Positions 21,014-26,503 of a stretch of 26,503 nt of DNA are shown piece after piece. The stretch spans positions 1 through 26,503 of the IMG/VR virus record IMGVR_UViG_3300035187_003154; one strand, given 5' to 3'. Positions within the stretch are counted from its first letter, which is position 1. Each line of letters opens with the position of its first letter. The notes beneath the pieces were generated by a model. It saw nothing but the letters and a program-made list of their open reading frames with translations. It ran no database searches and was not told where the DNA came from. The translations under genes were made by a program, and so were the position numbers. The stretch comes from a virus.

Positions 21014-21082
21014 GGGCGCCCTTCCTGAGGTTGGCATGGGGGTTGGTGGAGCTTCCATCATGCCGCACCAGGCAGGGCGCCC
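21014..21082 (-). ncRNA. Structured 5' leader of gene B (two-stem RNA)
   Basis: On the minus strand GGGCGCCCTGCCT (21082-21070) pairs with AGGAAGGGCGCCC (21026-21014), 12 of 13 positions, sealing the ribosome site right up to the ATG. An inner stem GGCATG (21064-21059) / CATGCC (21038-21033) encloses a 20-base loop with AAGCTCCACCAACC. The loop and layout match the leader of gene A while the stems differ in sequence and keep pairing. Confidence 0.72.
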
Positions 21083-21334
21083 GCCCTTCATCCGTTTCAC
21101 CCGCAAACCCTCGGACGGTGGCCCCCGTGCAGTGCCAAGCCACCGACCCTTTGCGCCAGGCTGGCCGGCCGCGATGCCGGCTGCTGGCCGTGCACGCCCT
21201 GCCGTTCCTCCTGCGGCAATCCGGGCGGCCGGCTGGCGGCGCGTTTTTTCTTCCCTGAGCTTCGTCACCGACCATGCCCGCCATGGTGCGGGCCGTGGCC
21301 GGGCCGATGCTGAGCATCCTCAAGGACTCAACTG
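21083..21334. other. Intergenic stretch before the replication genes
   Basis: No convincing gene is seen here. The rightward part has hairpins CCCGC-(6)-GCGGG (about 21278-21293) and GATGC-(3)-GCATC (about 21308-21320), then a ribosome site (AAGGA) for the 96-residue gene. A T run (GCGCGTTTTTTC, about 21239-21250) follows GC-rich sequence, but no clean terminator stem was found. It may hold the leftward promoter for gene B. Confidence 0.4.
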
Positions 21335-21625
21335 ATGGCAGGCCAACGTGTCAGCACCCAGGCCGCAGGCGGCCGCGCCGCGCCCACCGGGCGCAAGGTT
21401 GTGCAGTTCGAGGCGCGGATCGGCAACCTGTACCTCACCCGCATGGGCCGCGTGTGCAAGCTGCTGCGCATCGAGCCGCCCACGGCCGATCGGCCGGATT
21501 GCCTGCTGGGCTTCGGGTACGTCGACCAAGACAACCGCGTGCTGCGCATCGGGCCCAGCATCGACGGGTTCGACATGCACGAACGCATCGCCAGCCGGCT
21601 GCTGACGAGGATCGGCCAGCCGTGA
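21335..21625 (+). CDS. Unknown early protein upstream of the Toprim gene
   Basis: This 96-residue protein starts MAGQRVSTQAAGGRAAPTGR with a basic disordered tail. A compact domain follows with repeated strands (VVQFEARIGNLYLTRMGR; CLLGFGYVDQDNRVLRIGPS) and a helix at the end. It is linked to the Toprim gene by a GTGA overlap, so it is probably part of the replication module. No family recognised. Confidence 0.65.
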   Translation: MAGQRVSTQAAGGRAAPTGRKVVQFEARIGNLYLTRMGRVCKLLRIEPPTADRPDCLLGFGYVDQDNRVLRIGPSIDGFDMHERIASRLLTRIGQP

Positions 21626-22593
21626 ACGAACAGGACGTGGTTTCCCAGATGGTGCAGGCGGGCTTGGACATGCCCCCATCGCCGTTGAACCTGAATGGGA
21701 AGCGCGTCTACTTTGGCCCGAAGAAGAAGCAGTGGTACCGGCTGCACGAGATTCGCTCCAGGGTCAGCAACCGCGAAGTGGTGGTGGGTGACTTTGGCGA
21801 CTTCAAGCACGGCGTCTACTGCAAGGTGGACATCGACTGGAAGGGCATGGCCGCTGAGGAGCGCGAGCGCCTGAAGGAACAGCGTCTGCAGCAAGAGCAG
21901 CGGCAGAAGCAAGAGCGCGCCGCCGCCGCCGCCCAGGCCGCCATGACCGCCGCCGAGCTCTGGACCAGCGCCGCACGCGAGCCCCTGGGCCCCGTGCCCT
22001 ACCTGCAGCGCAAGGCGGTGCAGGCCGAGGGCTGCCGCTACCTGCGCGATGGCTCCATCGTCATCCCGCTGATCCGCTACGACCTGCCGCGTGACCAGGC
22101 GCTGAAGGCGCTGCAGGTCATCCGCCCGGATGGCACCAAGCGCTTCACCAAGGGCTTCGAGAAGCCGGGCTGCTGCCTGCGCCTGGGCCATGTGGTGGTG
22201 GGCGAGCCGCTGCTGATCTGCGAGGGCTGGGCCACGGGCCTGAGCCTGCGCATGGCCCTGGAGCGCAAGCTGCCCGTCTTCGTTGGTCTGGACGCCGGCA
22301 ACCTGCTGCCCGTGGCGCAGCTGCTGCGCGGCCTGTACCCGCAAAGCCCGCTGCTGATCTGCGCTGACGACGACTGGCGCACCGAGGGCAACCCGGGGCG
22401 CCTGAAAGCGCACCAGGCCGCCAAGGCGGTGTCTGAGTGCGCCTACACCTGGCCGGTGTTTCAGCGGCATCTGCGCGGGCCGAAGGACACCGATTTCAAC
22501 GACCTGGCGCTGCGCCAAGGCCTGAACGCCGTGCGACAGCAGATCCGCCAGGTGCTGCCGTTCATCGGTTCGGAAATTCTGAATGCTGCCTAA
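21622..22593 (+). CDS. Toprim-domain replication protein (primase-like)
   Basis: This 323-residue protein starts at a GTG that overlaps the previous stop. Residues 1-75 form an N-terminal beta domain (RVYFGPKKKQWYRLHEIRSR). A long charged helix follows (about 76-108), then a zinc-free primase-associated segment (GPVPYLQRKAVQAEGCRYL). The C-terminal Toprim core shows LLICEGWATGLSLRMAL (Glu201), VFVGLDAGNLLPVA and LLICADDDWR (Asp249-251). These acidic residues are the metal-binding set of Toprim enzymes. It should make primers with the helicase encoded next, which overlaps it by 11 bases. An upstream in-frame extension to 21274 was rejected because it overlaps the 96-residue gene. Confidence 0.85.
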   Translation: MNEQDVVSQMVQAGLDMPPSPLNLNGKRVYFGPKKKQWYRLHEIRSRVSNREVVVGDFGDFKHGVYCKVDIDWKGMAAEERERLKEQRLQQEQRQKQERAAAAAQAAMTAAELWTSAAREPLGPVPYLQRKAVQAEGCRYLRDGSIVIPLIRYDLPRDQALKALQVIRPDGTKRFTKGFEKPGCCLRLGHVVVGEPLLICEGWATGLSLRMALERKLPVFVGLDAGNLLPVAQLLRGLYPQSPLLICADDDWRTEGNPGRLKAHQAAKAVSECAYTWPVFQRHLRGPKDTDFNDLALRQGLNAVRQQIRQVLPFIGSEILNAA

Positions 22594-24040
22594 GCCTGAG
22601 AACGTCATCCGCATGAGCGAAGAACCGCCTACCCCGCCTGATGGTGGCGCCAAGCCGCCGCCCAAGGGGAAGGGGGGCACGCGGCGCAAGTCCACCATCA
22701 ACCTGGGCAACTACAGCACGCTGATGTCCGGCTTCGCGCTGATCTACGGCACGAAGACGGCATGGGACGACGAGAACCACCGCATCGTGCCCGTTGACGC
22801 GCTGCGCCTGGCGATGACCAGCGACAGCGTGAAGGCCTGGCTGAACTCGCCCAACAGGCGAATGGTCATGCCCGAGCAGTTGCTGTTCGAGCCGGGGCAG
22901 GAACTGCCCGAGGGCTGCGTGCAGCTTTTCGGCGGCATGGAGGTGGAGCCGCTGAAGTGCAAGCCGGAAGACGTCAAGCCCATGCTTGCCCTGCTGCGCC
23001 ACCTGTGCGGCGAGAGCGCAGACACGCCACAGGGCGTGGAGGATGTCATGCAATGGGTGCTGCGCTGGCAGGCCCTGCCGTTGCAGCAGCTGGGCACCAA
23101 GATGCAGACGGCCGTGGTGATGCACGGGCCGCAGGGCACGGGCAAGAACCTGTACTGGGACGTGTGGCGTGACCTCTTCGGGCGCTACGGCATCACGGTG
23201 GGCCAGACCGAGCTTGAAGACAAGTTCAACGGCTGGCTGAGCCAGAAGCTGGCCATCATCGGTGACGAGGTGGTGAGCCGCCAGGAGATGTACCACAACA
23301 AGAACCGGCTCAAGCTCATCGTCACGCAAGAGCAGAAGTTCCCCATCCGTGAGATTCAGCAGCCCACGCGCTGGGAGAGCAACCACGCCAATGTCGTCTT
23401 CCTGAGCAACGAGAGCCAGCCGCTGGCCCTGGAAGAGCGTGACCGAAGGTACATGGTGGTCTACACGCCGCTGGCGGCCGATGTGACGCTGTATGAGAGC
23501 GTCAAGACCTTCCTGGCCAACGATGGCGCCCGCAAGTGGCTGTGGTTCCTGCAGAACTACCCGCTGGGCGACTTCAACCGGCACACCAAGCCCATCCTGA
23601 CCAAGGCCAAGAACGACCTGATCCAAAGCGGGTGGCTGCCGGCGCAGCGTTTCGCGCATGAGTGGATGCAGGGTTATCTCCCGCTCCCTCTGCGTGTGTG
23701 CTCGGCCGAGCAGATTTACCGGGCCTTCAGCCGATGGTGCAGTGTGAACGGCGAAAGGTTCCCGCCTTCGCAGGGCAAGTTCACCAGCGAGGTGCAGCGC
23801 TGGCTGAAAGAGCACCAGGGCGCCGACGAGAAGGGCCCGCGCCTGGTCTACAAGGTGGTGGCCCTGGACAACCCTGGCGGCGTGCGCAAGGCCGTGCGCT
23901 GCTGGCTTCCCAAGGGCGCAGGGCCGAAGGACGGTGCCAGTGAGGGGGCCTGGGCCGGTGAAAGCGTGCGCAGTTTCGAGAACGATCTGCGCGGTTTCCT
24001 GCGCGACATCACCAGTGGAGAGGTGCCAGATGACGCCTGA
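22583..24040 (+). CDS. Replicative helicase, DUF5906 / SF3-like
   Basis: This 485-residue protein has a basic, Pro-rich N-terminus (to ~38). Its ATPase core shows Walker A GPQGTGKN at 182-189, Walker B LAIIGDEV at 223-230, a sensor-type strand VVFLSN at 271-276 and an arginine-finger region EERDRRYMVV at 284-293. This is the D5/DUF5906 group of phage and plasmid helicases, usually paired with a Toprim or primase protein as here. It would open the origin and drive fork movement. The C-terminal wing (SAEQIYRAFSRWCSVNGERF) resembles a winged-helix domain that could bind the origin. The GTTACGC array begins 21 bases after its stop. Confidence 0.87.
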   Translation: MLPKPENVIRMSEEPPTPPDGGAKPPPKGKGGTRRKSTINLGNYSTLMSGFALIYGTKTAWDDENHRIVPVDALRLAMTSDSVKAWLNSPNRRMVMPEQLLFEPGQELPEGCVQLFGGMEVEPLKCKPEDVKPMLALLRHLCGESADTPQGVEDVMQWVLRWQALPLQQLGTKMQTAVVMHGPQGTGKNLYWDVWRDLFGRYGITVGQTELEDKFNGWLSQKLAIIGDEVVSRQEMYHNKNRLKLIVTQEQKFPIREIQQPTRWESNHANVVFLSNESQPLALEERDRRYMVVYTPLAADVTLYESVKTFLANDGARKWLWFLQNYPLGDFNRHTKPILTKAKNDLIQSGWLPAQRFAHEWMQGYLPLPLRVCSAEQIYRAFSRWCSVNGERFPPSQGKFTSEVQRWLKEHQGADEKGPRLVYKVVALDNPGGVRKAVRCWLPKGAGPKDGASEGAWAGESVRSFENDLRGFLRDITSGEVPDDA

Positions 24041-24242
24041 GCACCGTTCGAGCCGCGTCTGTTACGCGGGCGTTACGCGGGCGTTACGCGCTAAGTCCTT
24101 GATGTTACGCATGTTACGCCGTTACGCGGCCCTCGCGTATGCGTGTGCACATGTGCGCGCACGCCCGCATGTGTTGACGGATCAAGGCGTAACAGGCGTA
24201 ACACGCGTAACAACGCGCCCTGTAGGCGTAATGCAGGCGTAA
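24030..24242 (+). CDS. Possible 70-residue protein encoded across the repeats
   Basis: The frame starts with ATG 11 bases before the helicase stop and runs through the repeat array as repeated V-T-R / G-V-T units (CYAGVTRALRA; GVTGVTRVTTRPVGVMQA). It is Cys/Arg/Val-rich and lacks a recognisable fold. The repeat DNA alone explains the peptide repeats, so coding function is doubtful. The overlap start is similar to real coupling elsewhere in this genome, which is the only positive point. Confidence 0.3.
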   Translation: MTPEHRSSRVCYAGVTRALRAKSLMLRMLRRYAALAYACAHVRARPHVLTDQGVTGVTRVTTRPVGVMQA

Positions 24243-24254
24243 CAGCCGCGTAAC
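24061..24254. repeat. Mirror-symmetric GTTACGC iteron array (putative origin)
   Basis: Six forward units GTTACGC start at 24061, 24072, 24083, 24104, 24113 and 24121. Six reverse units GCGTAAC start at 24187, 24196, 24205, 24226 (last base changed), 24237 and 24248. Start-to-start steps are 11, 11, 21, 9, 8 on the left and 9, 9, 21, 11, 11 on the right. Five of six pairs share the axis 24157.5, and the sixth differs by half a base. Spacers differ in sequence. Near the axis lies the imperfect hairpin GCGTGTGC (24141-24148) / GCGCACGC (24157-24164). Position behind the helicase and unit design fit an initiator-binding origin. Confidence 0.8.
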
Positions 24255-24298
24255 GCGCCCCTGTGCCCGCAGCGCATTCACCACCCATCACCAACACC

Positions 24299-24622
24299 AT
24301 GAAAAACCAGGAAGCGATGAAAGAGGAAGAAGGGGTGAAGAAGGGCGGCCTGCGCCAGGCCATGCCTGGTGCTGCGGCTTTGGTGGACGAGCTGCGGCAG
24401 GTGTTCGGCCAGGCCTGGGTGGATGCCGCGCTGCGCGAAGGCCTGCGCCTGCAGCGTGAGCACGCCAGGCGGGCCGCAGAGCAGGGCCAGGCTGCCGCAG
24501 ACCAATGGCTGGACGCCCAGCCCCTCAAGGCCCCCGCCATTCGCGTGGCTGAGGCCGGCAAGGTCGTGGGCGCCCTGGTGGGCAACAGGCCGGCACGGCT
24601 GGCTGCAAGGGGAAGAGCATGA
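24299..24622 (+). CDS. Small unknown protein after the origin array
   Basis: This 107-residue protein starts MKNQEAMKEEEGVKKGGLRQ. A segment GAAALVDELRQVFGQAWVDA follows, then ALREGLRLQREHARRAAEQG. The 'P-x-x-A-x-x-V/I-D-x-L/M-R-x-x-F-G' section is familiar, from memory, from short proteins that precede terminase-side genes in Burkholderiales phages; function unknown. A second ATG at 24317 has AGGA close upstream and could be the real start. It is coupled to the next gene by ATGA. Confidence 0.65.
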   Translation: MKNQEAMKEEEGVKKGGLRQAMPGAAALVDELRQVFGQAWVDAALREGLRLQREHARRAAEQGQAAADQWLDAQPLKAPAIRVAEAGKVVGALVGNRPARLAARGRA

Positions 24623-25425
24623 GGATCACCCTCGAATCCAACATCGCCCAGGTGCGGGCCCAGGTGGCGCAGTTCTCCGATCGACGCTTCAAAGCGGCCA
24701 TGGCCACGGCCCTGACGCGCACGGCAGTGCAGGTGCGCGCAGGCGTGCAGGCCGAGCTGCCCCGCGTGCTGGACCGGCCCACGCCGTACACCATGCGGCA
24801 GTTGCGCTACGTGGGTGCATCGGCTGACCGCCTGGCTGCAGCCGTGGGCTTCAACGTGGTGAGCGTCACTGATGAGCGCGGCGCCCGCATCGGCTTCCGT
24901 GACCTGGGCGAGGGCGAGACGCCGGCCGGCAACTACCTGCAGCCCAACATCGACGGCGGCACGCGGCGCGTGAAGCGGCTGGAGGAAGCCCTGCGCGCCC
25001 AGGGTGCGCTGCCTGACGGCTGGCTGGTGGTGCCAGGGCAGGGCGCCACCATCGACGCCTACGGCAACGTGGCGCGCAGCCAGGTGGTGCAGGTGCTGGC
25101 ACAGCTTCGCATCCAGCTTCTGTCGGGCACCACGCGCAACATGAGCTTCGACGCCCGCAAGCAGATCACTGCGCAGCGCAAGGCCGGTGGCCGCTTCTTC
25201 GTGATCCCTCCCGGCAAAGGCAAGCAGCAGCCCGGCATCTACCAGCGCGAGTTCAACGGCCGCAACATCACGCCGGTCTTCATCTTCGTGCGCGGCGCCA
25301 CCTACCGCCGCCGCTTCGACTTCGACTCGTTGGCCAAGCGCCTGGCCGACCAGACGCTGCCGGGCGAAGTGCAGCGGGCCGTGAACGAAAGCCTGGCGCG
25401 TCTGTCGGCCAGGTCAGGCGCATGA
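24619..25425 (+). CDS. Tail protein Z-like / virion morphogenesis protein
   Basis: This 268-residue basic protein includes RRFKAAMATALTRTAVQVRA near 22-41, the GG-R-RVKRLEEALRAQG section near 114-130, and RFFVIPPGKG and PVFIFVRGATYRRRFDFD near 215-236. The early 'A..A.N/T.T...V' helix and late 'P.FIF..G..Y..RF.F' strand resemble minor tail protein Z-type proteins that complete tail tips or block immature tails. The site just before terminase, away from the other tail genes, is unusual for lambda but seen in related Burkholderiales prophages (from memory). Its last bases lead into the cos-like region. Role inferred, not proven. Confidence 0.55.
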   Translation: MRITLESNIAQVRAQVAQFSDRRFKAAMATALTRTAVQVRAGVQAELPRVLDRPTPYTMRQLRYVGASADRLAAAVGFNVVSVTDERGARIGFRDLGEGETPAGNYLQPNIDGGTRRVKRLEEALRAQGALPDGWLVVPGQGATIDAYGNVARSQVVQVLAQLRIQLLSGTTRNMSFDARKQITAQRKAGGRFFVIPPGKGKQQPGIYQREFNGRNITPVFIFVRGATYRRRFDFDSLAKRLADQTLPGEVQRAVNESLARLSARSGA

Positions 25426-25545
25426 CCAGCCACCGCCCACCCCCCCGGTTCGGGTCCTCCCTGGCACCTGCCAGCGCGGGTAATTCGGACCCCGCGTTTT
25501 CGCTAGTTGGTCCCGTGCGGACTTTGTACGCCTAGGGGTTCGCTG
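25426..25545 (+). other. Putative cos region and terminase leader
   Basis: This 120-base gap precedes the small terminase gene. It contains inverted repeats GGGTCC (25452-25457) / GGACCC (25487-25492), CTGGC (25461-25465) / GCCAG (25470-25474) and GCGGG (25476-25480) / CCCGC (25491-25495). An A/T-richer stretch (GTTTTCGCTAGTTGG) follows, then AGGGG before the ATG. Dense dyads directly upstream of a lambda-type small terminase are where cohesive-end sites lie. The exact nick positions cannot be read from sequence. Confidence 0.5.
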
Positions 25546-26079
25546 ATGCCTGTCGGTACGGTCCAGCTCATCACCCAGGCCGAATACGCCCGGCGGCGCG
25601 GGTGCACCGAGGGCGCCGTGCGGCGCGCGGTGCGCGATGGGCGCATCAGCCTCATCAACGGCAAGATCGACCCCGTGGCCGCGGACGCGCAGTGGGCGCG
25701 CAATACGCGCGTGCGGGCGGGCAGCCGGGCCACCGACGACGTCAACCTCAGCGGCAGCGGCAGCACGGGCGGCACCGCTGGCGGTGACGATGACGACGAA
25801 GACAGCGCCACCGGCTACTGGAAGAGCCGCGCCAGGCGCGAGCGCGCCGAGGCCGAGCTGGCCGAGCTCAAGCTGGCCGAGATGCAGGGCCAGCTCGTGC
25901 GCGCCGATGACTGGGCTGCCGCCCTGGCCAAGCGCGCCGCCGCCTTCCGCGAAGGCCTGCTGCAGATCCCCGCCCGCCTGTCGGCCCAGCTTGCTGCGGA
26001 ATCTGACCAGGCGCGCATCCATGCCCTGCTCGAAGACGAACTGCGCCAGGTGATGTCGCAGCTCACCGCGGCCACCTGA
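25546..26079 (+). CDS. Terminase small subunit (Nu1-like)
   Basis: This 177-residue protein has an N-terminal winged-helix/HTH (LITQAEYARRRGCTEGAVRR, then AVRDGRISLINGKIDP). An acidic Gly/Ser/Asp linker follows (about 63-86), then a long helical part (ARRERAEAELAELKLAEMQG; LVRADDWAAALAKRAAAFRE) ending in LRQVMSQL. This is the DNA-packaging Nu1-type layout, in which the HTH binds cos and the helix pairs with the large subunit. AGGGG lies seven to eight bases before the ATG. The large subunit starts nine bases after the stop. Confidence 0.85.
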   Translation: MPVGTVQLITQAEYARRRGCTEGAVRRAVRDGRISLINGKIDPVAADAQWARNTRVRAGSRATDDVNLSGSGSTGGTAGGDDDDEDSATGYWKSRARRERAEAELAELKLAEMQGQLVRADDWAAALAKRAAAFREGLLQIPARLSAQLAAESDQARIHALLEDELRQVMSQLTAAT

Positions 26080-26088
26080 CCCCACACG

Positions 26089-26503
26089 ATGGGCGCCCGC
26101 GACCTCCCGCACCAGCTCGTTGACGCGCAGCAGCGCGTCGATGAAATCCTGCGCGAGTTCGCGGCCATGCCGGCGCGCATCGGCGTCTCCGATTGGTCCG
26201 AACGCTCCATCATCCTCAGCGCCAAAGACAGCGCCGAGCCCGGCCCGTACCGCGCCGCGCGCACGCCCTACGCCAGCGAGCCGATGGACTGCCTGAGCCA
26301 GCACAGCACCGTGGAAGAGGTGGTGCTGATGTGGGGCGCGCAGACCGGCAAGACCCGCATCGGCTCCAACTGGCTGGGCTACCTGGTGGACACCAACCCC
26401 GGGCCGGTGATGATCGTGCAGCCCACCATCGACATGGCCAAGCGCTACAGCCGCCAGCGCCTGGCGCCCATGATCGAGGAGAGCCCCGCGCTGCGCCGCA
26501 AGG
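26089..26503 (+). CDS. Terminase large subunit, GpA-type (5' part, cut by window end)
   Basis: The visible 138 residues start MGARDLPHQLVDAQQRVDEI. They contain WSERSIILSAKDSAEPGPYR (the 'WaE...l....s.epG..r' opening of GpA terminases), STVEEVVLMWGAQTGKTRIG with Walker A GAQTGKTR at 83-90, and VMIVQPTIDMAKRYSRQRLA. GpA-family ATPases drive DNA into the capsid and cut cohesive ends together with the small subunit. The frame is still open at the last base. Start chosen by the family-like opening; no strong ribosome site, so coupling to the small subunit is likely. Confidence 0.9.
   Translation, partial: MGARDLPHQLVDAQQRVDEILREFAAMPARIGVSDWSERSIILSAKDSAEPGPYRAARTPYASEPMDCLSQHSTVEEVVLMWGAQTGKTRIGSNWLGYLVDTNPGPVMIVQPTIDMAKRYSRQRLAPMIEESPALRRK

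Noticed and set aside
21239-21250. Intrinsic terminator at the T run GCGCGTTTTTT
   Set aside because: No stable stem-loop could be drawn immediately before the T run, so it is left as a possible but unsupported signal.
20046-21323. Leftward 425-codon open frame across the Cro-type gene and the small-gene pocket
   Set aside because: It crosses several better supported genes and both RNA leaders, has low-complexity Arg/Gly/Ala sequence, and lacks a ribosome site.
21274-21621. N-terminal extension of the Toprim protein from an ATG at 21274
   Set aside because: The extension reads as Arg/His/Pro-rich shadow of the 96-residue gene. The GTG at 21622 gives a typical GTGA overlap and begins at the conserved-looking part.
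24061-24254. CRISPR-like repeat array
   Set aside because: Units are only 7 bp, spacers are 1-14 bases, and the two halves are inverted relative to each other. No cas gene is present. The geometry fits protein-binding iterons.

Overview
This window is a temperate, tailed (siphovirus-type) bacteriophage genome read in its non-integrated order. Three things point to a Burkholderiales host (Comamonadaceae-like): the high GC content, the strong GC bias at third codon positions, and the family make-up (lambda-type tail genes, GH108 lysozyme, DUF2303, Toprim plus DUF5906 replication pair, GpA-type terminase). The attachment core is the 3' part of a tRNA-Ser(CGA) gene and lies between the lysis genes and the integrase. 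In an integrated prophage those two would sit at opposite ends, so this is a circular or joined phage genome, or a tandem prophage junction.

Layout. 1-9847 (+): late tail and lysis genes. These are the tail tube, a tail assembly chaperone pair joined by a programmed -1 frameshift at A_AAA_AAC, the tape measure, two tail-tip/baseplate-type proteins, a tail fibre with an S74 self-cleaving chaperone, a small membrane protein, a DUF7936-like protein, a GH108 endolysin and a 3TM holin-type protein. 9881-10112: attP, with the tRNA-Ser 3' half and flanking arm-type repeats. 10114-19234 (-): a leftward early operon, mostly chained by ATGA/GTGA overlaps. From promoter to end it holds four small proteins, a dNMP kinase, DUF2303 with its partner, two HNH nucleases, DUF551, an ASCH-like protein, a repeat protein built from 'PVAW...PLY' modules, an excisionase-like HTH protein and the integrase. 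19235-20006: the immunity region, with a peptidase-less CI-type repressor, two near-identical inverted promoter/operator blocks and a probably leaderless Cro/YdaS-type gene. 20007-25425 (+): the rightward early region with Toprim protein, DUF5906 helicase, an origin-like array and a tail Z-like protein. Two small leftward genes with structured leaders interrupt it. 25426-26503: a cos-like region, terminase small subunit, and the start of the large subunit, cut by the window end.

The two least expected structures are these. (1) Twelve GTTACGC/GCGTAAC units lie right behind the helicase gene. Five of six unit pairs mirror exactly about one axis (24157.5); spacer lengths are conserved but spacer sequences are not. 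This is a strong candidate for the replication origin. (2) Two unrelated leftward genes, 20435-20611 and 20792-21013, carry the same two-stem leader. Its outer stem ends at the ATG, its inner stem is conserved by compensatory change, and the loop sequence is similar. This looks like a cis-acting translational control RNA used twice within 500 bp.
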